From contig NC_135555.1 in the NCBI RefSeq assembly GCF_964340395.1, positions 10,349,931 through 10,413,930 on the forward strand: 64,000 nt of DNA, in the 5' to 3' direction. This document shows, piece by piece, positions 1-13,200 of the stretch; the stretch's first letter is position 1; each line of letters starts with the position of its first letter. The notes under the pieces were generated by a model. The model was not told the DNA's origin. It saw only the letters and a program-made list of their open reading frames with translations, and searched no databases. A program made the position numbers and the translations under genes. The DNA comes from Glandiceps talaboti (Eukaryota > Hemichordata > Enteropneusta > Spengelidae).

Positions 1-1
1 G

Positions 2-360
2 GTGTTTAGTAGTTGCAAACTTCAAAGAAACTGAATATTGTGTTTCTCTTCACATCAGAAATAACTTTTTGTTGAATAATCGAGAAAGATAAAAGATATC
101 AATCTTTAGAGTGTAGTGTTTAGCATTTGCAAACTTCAACATTGTTGAATATGTTGTGGGTCTCAGCTCACATAAAAGTATGCATTTTTATCGAATATTG
201 TCAATTTTAGGAAGAGAGATAGAAATATCGTCTGCAATAGTGTAGTGTGTATATTTCCAAACTTTCGAATAAGTTGAATTGTAGGTTTCAGTTTACATTC
301 AGAAAAATATTTTGTCGAATGTTGTCACTTTTTGAGAAGGATACAAACAGTTTTGGCCAC
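2..360. repeat. degenerate tandem repeat, about 120 bp x 3
   Basis: Three diverged copies start near 2, 117 and 243 with the shared pattern GTGTTTAG-n-TTGCAAACTTC, followed by a GTTGAAT-type motif and a TTGTCGAAT-type motif. Confidence 0.6.
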
Positions 361-1093
361 AGTGGAACAGATGGTATCAAAGGTCGAATTCTGTTGTTAC
401 ACCCTTTTTTGTAGTCTAGGTTTATCTGTGTATTGTTAACTGCAAGGTAATCACCCAAGTTGATGACTACATTGCCCAAATGTTCTACTCTCTTTTAGCA
501 CTTAATGATCTAAAGTGACTGTTGTTCCAAGTTCAGGTTGAATGGTGCCCAGACGTCTGTACAAAACATCAATCGTACACACAAAAGAAATCTTTCGATT
601 CCAATAACAAGAGCCTCATCAAGGTATTGTTTGTATTGGTAGACAGTTTTATAGAAAATCAGGTGAAAAATTCGACTTTTGTGTTCTCACATTGTATGAC
701 TAATTAACATGGCAGACAGAATTTTTCTACAATTTGTGAAGTATTATGATGTTGAATACTCCGTTTTTGTGTGCAGGATGTGATAGGTATCAGTTATTTC
801 AATGTAGAAAATAAATTTTTTAACACTTTAGAAATATTTTGGAATTAGGAGTATTGTGAAGTTTATAGTGTTACGGGTATTAATAATGATAGTAGAAGGA
901 TTGTCAGCAATTTGTGAAATGTGTCATCACAAAACAGACAAACACAAAAGACCCACCGCTGTCTCAGTCGCCATAGTATTTGAGTGCATCAACAAGAAAA
1001 ACACTAACACAAAAGTAACAATATCATACAACTGCAGCTAAACACAATGTGTGGAGACACCTTCTCGACTTTCAGTATTTTGCTTTTTGTTAA

Positions 1094-1620
1094 GACGAAT
1101 TATTTATCACTTTTCAGAAAGGGAATGTGAGTATCACACAAAGTTACATGACATTGAAACAAAAACTGAACAGAAGAGCCTCAAAGAAACACAGAAAAGA
1201 AGAAAATAAAGCAAAGATATACTGGAATGCAAACTATTTTACTTTCATGAAAATTGTAAGATAATAACTATTGTAAGAATGCAATGTTACTGTGTGAACA
1301 ACTGATATAGCTCTGACTTTGAAGCTGTATATTTATTTATAAAGTGTTTTATTTTTCGGAAGACTAAATTTTATCACTTTTTCAAAAACAGAAACAGAGC
1401 ATCATGGAAAGTATGTTACGCAACACTGAATCAGAAACTGAAGGGAAGAGCTTTAAAAGCCTAAAAGAGATACAGAAAACAAGGAAAAAACCCAAAAGAT
1501 ATCAAAATACAAATGATATACTTTATACTACAAAAATATTGAGATTGTGAAAATGCAAGTATTTCATGTTACGATTTGAACAAACTGTATACTTCTGACT
1601 ATGATGGTATAAATGTATTC
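1094..1620. repeat. tandem duplication, about 268 bp x 2
   Basis: Copies begin at 1094 and 1362. Shared blocks include TTATCACTTTT(C), CAGAAACTGAA/AAAAACTGAACAG, AGCCT-AAA-GA-A-ACAGAAAA and the ATGTTAC-TGTGAACAA-type end. Clearly diverged. Confidence 0.55.
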
Positions 1621-1689
1621 CCAAACACTTGGTATACACCATTGCCATGTAACACTGATTTATAATCATTGTCTTCAACTTTGCCATTT

Positions 1690-2240
1690 TGCATAGCCCT
1701 GTAATCGAAACTGTCCCCAACAGGACAACACATTGTCAGTAGATTCTGGGCATAGTATACCTTCAGAACTGGCCATAATTTAGTTTTCAGCACTTCTCTT
1801 TTAATAGCCTTCAGAAATGCCCCATAATTTAGCTTTATATGTGACATCTCCATGGTGTAGGCCCTCCCCGGGAGCAGGTCCCCTCTCCAAGGCTTTTAAT
1901 ATACCTCAAAATCTAGTTGTGTGACTATCAACCTTACAATTCAACCCTCCAGCACTTATACTCCACAACTTAACCTTTCACACAATTCAGTCTTTCATCA
2001 CGACTTCACAATTCATCATTTTCAACAACACTTTAGACGTTCATTTTGACACCCTGCACATACCAGATCCATAGTATCGAAGCCCTTCAGCACTGTATAC
2101 ACCCCATAATTTTGGCCTTCTGGCACTCTCCTCTCATAAAATACCTTCCACACTACCCCACACTTTCGCCATGTGACATTACCCCTTGATTTAACCCTCC
2201 TCAGTGACCCGCAGGACTTCCTGATTGTATCATTTGAGAG
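1690..2240. repeat. pyrimidine-rich low-complexity stretch with recurring CTTCAGCACT/CCATAATTT words
   Basis: The words CCATAATTTAG (1773, 1819; a variant near 2103) and CTTCAGCACT-type segments recur irregularly. This is probably an old, decayed minisatellite. It has no coding potential. Confidence 0.35.
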
Positions 2241-2398
2241 TGATTGCCTGGGGATACGGTTCTATAATCATTGCATTCAACTGTATACCTGTGCTACCTC
2301 AATGCAATCTGTCACTGTAGATGACCAATTCTATCAATGGATACAGACACCTTTCATCTGACCTTAGCTTATTCATTCAATTTACTGTCTAAATGTTG

Positions 2399-2890
2399 TC
2401 AAGGGTGTTTACACTTTTTTTCTTAGCTGCTTTATTTCCCATTACTGTGACTGTATTCACGAACTTCTGCTTTGTTTGAGATTCAAATATTTGTTGTAAA
2501 TCAAGTTGACTACATAAAATAGTTTGATTGTCCTATAAAGGATGTTTGTTTTTGCTTTTTTCTCCTTTTTTTTGCACTGTTTATTTTCCATTACATTGAT
2601 TTTGTAAATGATTTAAATATTTGTTGTAAACTGTCTACAAAAACGAATAAATGCCTTGCTAGTTACACGCTTTTAAGCAAGGATTTTTATACTTTTTTTC
2701 ACCAGTTTCGTTTTCTGTTACTTTGATTTTTTAAGGGTTCAATAATTGTTGTAATTTACTACAAAAACATGTTCAAAGTCCAACCATTTCAAGGATTTTT
2801 TAGGCTTTTTTTTTACATTGTTTTATTTTTTGTTACTTTGATTTTGTTTAGGATTCAAATATCTCCTAAACTGTTGAGTACACATTCAAA
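2399..2890. repeat. degenerate tandem repeat, about 120-130 bp x 4
   Basis: Four copies share a T-rich block, then TTATTTTCCATTAC-TTGATTTTG, GATTCAAATATTTGTTGTAAA and CTACAAAAAC. The first and last copies are the most diverged. Confidence 0.6.
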
Positions 2891-2935
2891 CATTTTCATT
2901 GTTCAACTATGTTCACACCTATACAGGTTTTTCCA

Positions 2936-3352
2936 CAAAACGATACAAAAGAAACAGGCTCCAAAATGCTGTGCAATTTGTGCAGTTCATCAGAAATAGT
3001 AGTCACTTAGCTTTCCATGGAAACTGTAATATATTCCAATATAACAAAACAGTACAGATTTGAAAGAAACAGAATGGAGATTTCTATTCCATTTGTGTCG
3101 TTTATCAGAAATACCAATAACTTTGGTAAGACTGATTCAGAATCACAGTTTCCTTCATAATATTATACAACTTCATTGCTGTCTGTGCCACCATACTAAG
3201 GCCTAATAAAAAAATTGTTTGGTTCCGGTTACCCAACCCCCACCTATTTTTTCACTGATGACTCTAAACTTTTTTGTATGTATTCAAGAGAAAAAATAAC
3301 AAAATCACGAAAATTGTGCAGTCTCTCAAGAAATAGTGGACATCAACTTAAA
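2936..3352. repeat. degenerate repeat with core TTGTGCAG-n-CAGAAATA, three copies
   Basis: Copies lie near 2936-3005, 3047-3125 and 3290-3350. Each has AAAGAAACAG or AACAAAATC leading to an ATTTGTGCAGTTCATCAGAA-type core. The spacing is irregular. Confidence 0.45.
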
Positions 3353-4889
3353 AAGACAATATAAAACTATTCTTCCAATCTGTAATGGCTGTACATCTGA
3401 TGAGAAGAAACCAATAACACAGAGACCTTATGGAAAACAACGGAAAACATAACTACCTGACCTAGACACTCACATATCAAAAAAAAATTTAAAATAAAAT
3501 AAAAAATCTACCTACCCTATTGTAAAATTGAATGTAATCGAAACCACACAATTTTTTTTTACATCTAACAGACGACTTTATTCTGGTGACAAAAATTCTC
3601 AAAAATTCATGAGTTGAACATTTAGGTAGATCTTTTGTTTATGTTAGTGTTCAAATATTTGAAAAAAAATTGAATTTTTTATGGAATCACAGCCCTGTCA
3701 GCACTATAAACAGTGAAAAACAAATAAGTGAGAATAATACTGTATGTACTGGGTTTTTTTTACGTTGTTTGTTAATTGTCAGAAATCTGAGTGTCTTTCT
3801 TAAAATTTAGCTGAATTCTTTGTAAATCCAAATCGTAATTTTCTTCTTGAAGGAAATTAGTTTCTGTGTTGTTACCGATTCACTATTATTACTTACTAAT
3901 TCAGACAGTTTACAATGCAATGTTGGCACCAATCAATACATCAATGCGCAAACACATCTTCAAGAAACCGTCAACTGAGGAAATTTGCATCGAGTTCTTT
4001 TGTTATAAAGCACAAATTTCCAAGTTGTCTCCAAGGTCTTCAAAAGGTGTGAAAATGCAGTAATAAACTATGCAGTCTAAAAAAAGTGATACCAAATGAT
4101 GATGGGCTACGAAAGAAGAACTCATTGTCCGATGTGAACAATTGTTCATCAATGACTATATAGGCTTGAATTGACTTGATGTATTCAGTGTCTTTTGGGA
4201 CGCTTGTTAACATGTTTATCCTACCTAGATATAACAGCATGAAAATTAAACAGTAGGTCATCAGCTACAAACCTGAAAACAAGAGATAATTAAAAAAAAA
4301 GACAACATTGAGGAATCAAATTAGCCCAATGATAACCACTGATACTGCTGCCTGCATGGAGTCATATTGAGGCAAGCCATGCATTTCATCAGCCAAGACC
4401 CGACTCTAATACTTTAAGTAGTTTCCAAAAGAAGAACTATTCATTTCATGACAAATGATGAAGAATTCTGTAAAGCGTCACTTATCAAATACACCCGTAT
4501 CAAACGAATAAAAGAAACAAAAAGACTTGTATCACAATGTGGCCTTGATACTTTGACTTTGGGGACAGATGCTTAGACTGTTTGTAAGTTGTTGAAAAAT
4601 ACAGGCCCAGCTTTTGGAATGAAAAATTCATCCCTGAAACAAATTTATAGTCAACTCATTCCAGGACCAAATTTACAAGTTATGTTTGCTTAGAGGAAAA
4701 CGAATCAACATAGTAAAACTGAAAACAGTGGTCTGAAAATGAAATTGAAAGTGCCATCATTGTGAAGGATTGTATTTGGGTTTTTTTTACTTCATAACAT
4801 AAACATACAGAAGAGACACTTTTTACTGGACTTCCCCTTTTTAAATTCTGTTATAAACACTGAGTCTTGTATTTCTGTTTTGAAAAATA

Positions 4890-6605
4890 GACAACAAAAA
4901 TAAGTGAAATTTTAAAAAGTTGGTGGAATATTTTTCGATTTGATCCTAGGATCCTTTGTCAGAAAACTGCCACTGCTTTGCATTGATGTGAATTTACTCC
5001 CGAGAGTAGAAAAATTACTTTGGCTGACAAGAATGATTTATAAAAAAAAGCCTGGAATTTTACTGACAAACTATCTTTTGAAAATGTTGACAGCATAATT
5101 GCAGGGTTAAAGTTTGGCTGTGACAACTTTTTGTTTCATTTCCAAATCGATTCTGATCAGTATTTTGTGAACTGTGATAAGGTCTTGAAAAGTTTTGATC
5201 TTACTGTAAAGTGGACTACATTCAGTGTCAGATCACATATCGGGACATATACTAGAACGCACACTAGTGGAAGAGAAATGCCGAATCATTCTGACGTTTG
5301 TGCTTAATTTGTAGTAATGAGTTGAAGTAATAAAACGCCTGCCACGAGGACAAGAAGCAGAAACGTTTCACTTGAACAGGTTAAAATCAGCGAAGTGTAA
5401 AAAATGATGGAATGACTGAAACAGATTATAGTTATCAACTGAACAGATAGGCAGAACTGTATGTAGTACAGGACAGCTGTGTGACTAACCCCTTAGTCCT
5501 TCCTATAGGCACCCTAATTGCTAAACTTTCTTTTCTATCTAGATTTACACAAGAATGGCTTGACAAAATGGCTTTACATAATACGCTATAATAAAGTGCC
5601 CTCTACACATGGCATGGTCTCAATAAGTCCACAAAGGATCAATGCATCTGAGATGCTACTGACATAATCTTACACAATGCGCACGTGCCGCTCCATCGTG
5701 CCGCAGGAAAGTTTTGAATTGATACTGTTTTCTCATTGGGCTTTACGCGTGCTGGTTGCATGTGCTGTAATTTGTTAGCATGGCTGTAGGTTCCTCTGTC
5801 TGCAAGGACTTTTCATGACTATTTCACGGTGAAGAATTCCCATGTCTAATGCAACACCTCCCAATGGGCTTCTACTTCAGTATCAACTTCTCCAGGTCTT
5901 TTCAACATCGGCTACAATTGATCCCTCTTAAATATTCATGGCTTTTTGTCCATATTCACATTGCTAGTAAGACTACATTTGAATACTGTTTTAATGACAA
6001 CACAGCACTTTAGCCCTGCCTTCACTTCCAACTAAAGATCAGTCAAGCTTAAAACAAATGAACTCTTAAACGTTAAAATCGCGGCCTTTTAGACCCTCGC
6101 ATCAAGAAATATATTCAGTTCATCTCCCCATCTTTAGATAGTGTTAAACTCTATCAAACAGGTCACACAGATGGAGGCTTGAAAATGCCACTGACTTAAA
6201 TGATGCGAGTATATAGAGTTGGACATTCCGTTAGAAATATACACTTTGAATAACATGACCTGTGTTTGAAAGAGTAACGAGATGTCATTAGTACAGCGCA
6301 GGTGAAAATGCCAAGATTCAACAAGGTGCGAAATTAAATTCTCAACGATTAATCCGACAATGATACACTAAATTGAGTGCAATCGATGAAAATTTTCCCA
6401 AACATTATGATTGTGTTGAAAATCACGGCAGAAAGTGCCGATATTTTGTCTCAGGTACTACCATTTAATCCTGTACACTAACAGCTTCAAATCCGACTTT
6501 TCCGACTGTTTTTAACAGGAGCAAGAATTCCACCTTTTTTTTGACAACAAAAATAAGTGAAATTTTAAAGTTGGTGGAAAATTTTTATTTTTCTGAATTT
6601 GACTA
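4890..6605. repeat. dispersed direct repeat pair of about 62 bp
   Basis: 4890-4950 and 6543-6605 share GACAACAAAAATAAGTGAAA followed by TTTTAAA-GTTGGTGGAA and an ATTTTT tail. The two copies are 1.65 kb apart in the same orientation. The sequence between them has no recognised gene. Confidence 0.55.
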
Positions 6606-7856
6606 GGAAAAGTGAATTTTATGTTTTATTATTTACTTCATTTGCGTAGTTCCTACACACAAATTTTATTCCTTAAAGCAAAGGAAGGAAATACTAATTT
6701 TAGGGATAAACAACATGGCTTGGACTTCAGTGTACATGTTCCTTTATTTAAAAAAGGTGCAGGTTTCATTCCTTTCCTTCCTCATTAAAACTCAAAAAAA
6801 TAGAATCACTTTGAAAATCATCAGAAACAGTTTAGAGGCACCAAACAAATAAATCTTTCATTTCAAACATCGCAAATATTATATTCAAAATATTGTTATT
6901 ATTACTGTTTGAGATGAAATTCCTTTTCTATACTCAACAGATAATTATCTAGAATGTCAGTAATATGTACAGAATTGATATAATAATTTTGGTTCATATT
7001 TATATTATATGATTTTTAGAGTATAAAACATGCATTGGCTAAATTATTAAGAAAATGGCTGGTAATGTGTAGGTCGGAGTGTGTAAACTATACAGTATTT
7101 TGAGTGATCAGAGTTCAAAATGTGGAAAGAAGTTTATAATTACATGTATTAACACTCACCAATAATACTAGTAACTAAACAATCAAGGCACGATTAAAAT
7201 CAAATTTTTTATGAGTATTTCAAATATGTGATAACATGATGCCATACCAACAACATGTGTCTACAGTCAATAGAAAAAACTAGAATTAGCCAGATAAACA
7301 AACTGCACTGTCAACCATCTTGTTTTTTGTAAAACTATCAAATACATCCTGGGTATGTCATTAGTTCTACATATTTTATAACATTTGATATTTATTTTGC
7401 AATTATTGGTCCTAAAATCAGTGATTTCCTTCCTTTTTTACTCTTTTATGAAAACAATTTCCTGTGGAAATCAAACACCACCAAATAAGTGGAAAATGAA
7501 ACAGTGACAGCCATTTTGCATCTGTTACTTGCAACCTCAAAAACATCAGTTGAATTCTGTACATACTATTTTCCTTGTTTAAATTTTGGGTTTTTTTCTT
7601 CTGATTTTTGTGGCTTTTTTAGACAAAGAAGAGATAAGGTAATAAAAACTCACGACATTTGTATCTGAAATGTTTAGAATTCTGTTAAGTAGCTATTGTA
7701 AGGCAAAATGGAAACAATAGAAGATGACAACACCATGTAGATAGAGTTTGCGATGGCTAAACAAACTGTTGTCTGCTATAGAAAATTACATCCACACAAA
7801 ATGTGCACAATGTTTTCAATTTTGAAAGTAACAACAAGAAAGGTGGAGACAGACAG

Positions 7857-8205
7857 AATAAAGATCTAAGCACAGGCGTAGGTAAATTTTTGCATCTGGA
7901 AATGCTCTAGGAATCTAATGTAATTCAAGCCCATATAAACAATATACTTCATTTTCTGGAAACAGTTATTAAGTTCTATCATTTTTTTCTATAATTTTCA
8001 ACAAATTTCACTAAAATACTAAAAAAAGAGAAAAGAATAAAGATATAAGCAGGTTAAGGTAAATTTTTGCACTAGTACGTAGGAGGGAAAATATATGTAA
8101 TTCACAAGTATGTGTACTTCATTTTGATTTCAAATTTTTGTCTGGAAATTAGTAATTTTTGATAGTTTACAACAAATTTCACTAAAATACAAAGAAACTA
8201 TAAGT
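7857..8205. repeat. tandem duplication, about 180 bp x 2
   Basis: Copies start at 7857 and 8037. Shared blocks are AATAAAGAT-TAAGCA, GGTAAATTTTTGCA, TACTTCATTTT and CAACAAATTTCACTAAAATAC. Confidence 0.6.
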
Positions 8206-10151
8206 AATTACAGCTTTTTATTTTAAAAAAAATGCAACTTTAGTGAAAAAATATGGGAAAAAATTTGAAAAGTACAGATGTCGGGTAACACGTCCTTGTT
8301 TTGCTATTGGGATATTTGTAGTCTTACACAACGACCTTGTTATTGTTTGACATAACCTAATAACATTGCACTAAATTTAGTCATCTGAACATCTTGTAGT
8401 TTTCTTCTTGTTATCAGGTTATATAAGAAACTTTATTAGATTTGATGAATTTACATGTTAGCAAATATTTCTGATACCCTTTTGTGTTGTTGACAAGGGA
8501 ACTAATGACAGTGTTTCTATGCATGTGTAGTCAAATATTGACAAGAGATAGAACAGAAAAAAAATGACAAAATATGCTTGTAATGATCATTTATATGAAA
8601 AATATTTTATCTTGCTGGTGCCCCTAACTGCAATATAATTTATAAATAATATCTTAAAATAACAAATTGTTTAAAGCCATGTGAATTTGATGTAGAAATT
8701 AGAATTTTAGAGTGGGAAAAGAACTTGGAAATTTGTTGTGTTACAATACCCGATCACTAGGATTTAAGAAAGAAAACCGACAAAATGTGAAATTCTGGTA
8801 GATTTTACGTACCTATCACGTTCCACAGAAACATTTTGAAAAAATAAGAATGTTTATCTATCTGCCTGACTGTAATTCCTGTGAATTTAATCATTTACCT
8901 GTTTCTTTTTTGTATAAAAATACAGTAATTTCAGTGAAATTCCATACATAAGATACAGATCAGATGGTTTATTCAAACATTTCATTTACGATAATACAAA
9001 AACTTGCCTTTTCTAAGAGCACTGACAGTGTTTTGCGTAAAATAATTTCAAAAGCTGTAACTAGGTAACAACAGCTCTAATATTTGTGTAAATTTAAAAC
9101 CTTACAGAAGAATCAATACACATCAACAATTTAACAAAATTGCTCTTTTTTTCTGTGTTTTCATTTTCTAAAAGATACCTGGCTGAGACATTTTAAAGTT
9201 ATTGACTCAAATATTTGAAAAGGTGGAAAAATTGTGACCCATTCTGGTTTTATTGAATACATTTTTATCATTGATAGAATTTGATTTTGAGAAGAAAAAA
9301 AAAGGATTTTATGGAAATATTTAACTCAAGGCTATGTTCTGAGAAACAGGAAATACTTTCTCTATTAAAATTCAAATTACGGAGTGATCAGTAATTTTCT
9401 AAATATAATAATTCCTTTAACAATGAATATTTTTTGTCATTTTTAGATAGCAGATTTCAATTTGCAGTTTTTGAAGTCCTTCAAAACAGCAGAAATTTAC
9501 ATTGAATTCACCTTGCTTTCAGTGTCATTTTACACATTATTTGGAACATTTTCTGTCAAATTAGTTTTTTACACAAATTTCTAAACGAGGAGGGAAAATT
9601 GTAGAAATTTTATAATCTAACCAAAGGGAGTTTATTGACTCTGCTAATTGACCTTGAGTTGGTTACATCATCGCAGTGTGGGAAGTCAATAGACAAATGG
9701 TTTGTCCAACATGGAGGCCGATGTACAAAGACTACATAATCTACCTTGCAATTTGGAACAAAATTCTACCAAATAAACACACTTGCTTCATTTTTCCATA
9801 TTCTACAGTTTGTCGGGAAAATTTACAAAAAAACAAGAATGTGATTGCAATCAGGAGATAACAAAGGTCGTTTTGCAAACAAATGATAGTTTATACATTT
9901 CAATTCACTGTGTGGAAGAGACCTTGTGCCACATATGCGCATATAATATACTGTTTTACGATGCACAAAAACATGATGTCAAAAGTGATATCATGAATTT
10001 TTAGCTCTAATATTAACTTGGCTGAGGTATAGCTTTGAACATGAGTCAGAACAATTTGAAACCCCCCATTGAATAGATTGATCTTTTTGGTCAAGTAGAA
10101 ATTATATACTCACATAACCCATAATCTTCTATTTTTTTCATTTATCCACAG

Positions 10152-10253
10152 ATTTGGTCGGCTGATAGTGGTGACTTAAATCCAAATATCTTAAATCGTG
10201 GCATCAAGTTCATGTACAACTTGTTCCGTCAGCGTGACAGTTGCACTTGTACA
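10152..10253 (+). other. orphan exon-like open stretch
   Basis: A long pyrimidine tract and CACAG acceptor precede 102 nt (34 codons) that read open and end at a donor-like ACA|GTAAGA. The predicted peptide includes RGIKFMYNLFRQRDSC. I do not recognise a family. No partner exons were found nearby, so it may be part of an unidentified gene or a coincidence. Confidence 0.25.
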
Positions 10254-13200
10254 GTAAGACTCAAGGTTATACCCATGCTTTCTCATTTATAGCTATATAG
10301 CTACAGCCGCCTACTTTTAATTCACCGTCATTGCAGTGGAACATGTAATCAATCCAATCCGTCCCCATTCAAGGTTAAATCGTTCATTTATGACCCTCGA
10401 CCTTCACCTTGTAATGCAAGTCAAACTGAACAGCCTTATGAAAAAGGGACAGAAATTTACACAATACAGTTGCTACTGAACAACTCGTGCTACAAGTACC
10501 CGCTTTTCACTGTAAAATTAGACATCTTTTGTTGAACTCTATCGCAAATTTTCTCTCTAAATTTGCTAATTTTGGCAATCTGTAGTACAAAGTATATAAG
10601 TGCAATTCTCATCCTGGTCTATTTATTCACTGAAAAGACATGTGCTACTTGGTGTCGACTACACTGTACTAATCACTTTGCTGTCTTCAAGCAGCGCTGT
10701 ATAGGTACAATGTATCCAGTGGGCTGGCATGAACAATGCCATGCGTGTCGGCTGTACTCTTTCTGATTGTGCGACGGCCTACACATCGAGAAGAACACCA
10801 ATGGCAAGACAAAATCAAGACTTTGGAACATTTATTAAGGCAAATAATAAACATTTTTTTAATTTTCATATCAAAATTTTCAATTTTTAACTTCAAAAAA
10901 AATGTGTTCCAATGTAAGAGATTAAGAAGGACTTTGGTATGTGTGTGTTTGGAATCTGTTTGATTCTTATAGAGCATCTTACCTCCTAGAAGTAACTTAA
11001 TCACACAGGACAAACAACAGCACAGGAGCTTAACAACTAAAATTATCTCAAGTTAATGATAAGAATTAAACCTACCTTGCGCTTCCATTTCAGGGTCTTC
11101 TTACAGATCAAATTTTTTGCATGCATGCTGGAAGCTTTCCTTCCTGGGTTCAGCAACTAGCAACTTAGCCAGGGATGTAGTTGTGTACAGTGTCTCCGAC
11201 AAGTGTTCTCTGTTCAATTTTGGATAGACAAGTTCAGTAAAAAATACCCCACCAGTTCTTTTTTCTTCTCCTCCCCCTCATTTAAGCCCACTCATTAGGC
11301 TTATAATCCCTATTCAACTGGTGTTCATATGCCATTTTATTTTACCTTTGTTTCGTTTCTTCTTCGGTTCTATTTTTCAAGCAATCATGCTTCTTTCTGT
11401 TCTAATCCGTGTACTACATTCAATACATTGTGAGTATATCAGAGTACAAAATGACTCAAAATTCCCACTTTCCATATATTCTTTTTTCATCTGCTCTTTT
11501 CAGATCTAATTTTAGGGTATTAATTTAGGTTTTGACATTGATTATGCATAGAAATGACCGTCAGGTTCTAATCAGGTAAACGGGAGCCATTTTTTTCAGA
11601 ATAGAACTCAAGTTTATTTTAATACTTTTCAATGGCACAACTCACATCACACAGAGTTATCCATGGAATTTCTGTTTCATTTTAGAGTTGCATTTTCACT
11701 TTTCACAGATTTTCAAAATATATCTGATGTACCTTTACTGTATAACTACACAAACAGAGATTATTTTGAAGGAATATCCCAAGCCATCGAAAGTCACAAT
11801 CAATACCCAAATTAACTGCAATGAAAATTAGTTCTTGTAATTTCCTAAACAAGCCTCAGCAAATTTCCACCTCGTTTGGAAAGTAAAAACTGCTTTTTGT
11901 CACCGTGTGTTATTGAGTGAATGATATGATTAAACACAGTATAACTGCAGTCTGGAAATTAACTTTTTTTAAACAGTGTATTCAATTCTTTTTAAAAGAG
12001 AAGACATGTCTTTGTGTGTTGATCATTGCATTTGAAAAACTTGTGAAAATTAATTCATCGGTTGACCAGTTAACTGATCAGAGAGTGTTAAGCCACAGAC
12101 CGACGTCATTTGTCTTTTTTTTCAGCATGTCTTAATTGATGTTGCAGACTTGTAGTGAAAACTTTGGAAGCTGGTTTTTTTTTCAAGATGACTTGACCAA
12201 ATATTTTCAATTTTATTTGATGTTCAATGACTAAACCTGTAACTGTAGTACACACCTGGTGATACTGATGAAACATCAGCAAAAATTTGCGACTCGTTTC
12301 CAAAAAATGGACCAAAAGTTATTTTGAATTGGAGTAGAAATTTTGATTTGTTACTTTGAAGCCAAAGTCCAGACATATTCTTTATCAAAAAACCGTACTT
12401 GTTTTCCCAACATTTAACAATAAAAAGAATAATTTATTTGTTTTTGACATATTGTTTTTTGTTGTCGTTTTTTTTCTGTTACAGACTTCATTTTCAGTGA
12501 TTTGGAGGAGTGGTAGAAAGAACCAAGGGTTAGAAGTAAATGTTCACACTCAAACAAATAAATAAATAAACATAGCAAATAATTTAAAACTATGCAGTCA
12601 AGAAAAAATTAGGGAATGATAGTCTTGTTATGAAGGCATTCTGCTGGAATATGTCAAAATTGAACCACATTTTGCCAATTCCAAATTTAGAAATGAAAAA
12701 CATCTGAAACTGGGGGCATATTTTAAATTTTGAGTCCTGTATCAGAACAAGCTAAGGAAGGAATGTAAAAGAGAGCCTTTTTTGGGGAAAAAAGAAAGCG
12801 AAAGAAAATCTTCGCTGAGACTTACTCCCAAAAATGCAAAATCTTGACTGGATTATACTTCCTTCAAAAAATTTCATGAGAATAGTCAAAAGAGATAGAA
12901 AATTTCAAATTCAGTATGAACAATTTATTGTTTGTCGAACTGTCGAACCAACCTTTGAGAGAACAATAGTTGAAATGACCTTGTTGGTCCTCATTCATTG
13001 TGAGCTGGTGGATTAAAATAATCAACACCGAGACAAATCACTACTTTATTTCATTCTCACATTAATTTATATGAGATTCTCGATTGTCAAATTGAATGTC
13101 CATTTTTTTGTATTTTGATTTTTCCTAATTTTGTAAGGTTTATAAGTTTCCTGTTATGGTTGTTTAGAAGAAGTCGAAACAATAGTTTTATTTAAGGAAG

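Noticed and set aside
10023-10030. Another TGAGGTA let-7 7-mer
   Set aside because: More than 9 kb from the TRIM71 stop; unlikely to be in the same mRNA and expected by chance at this distance.
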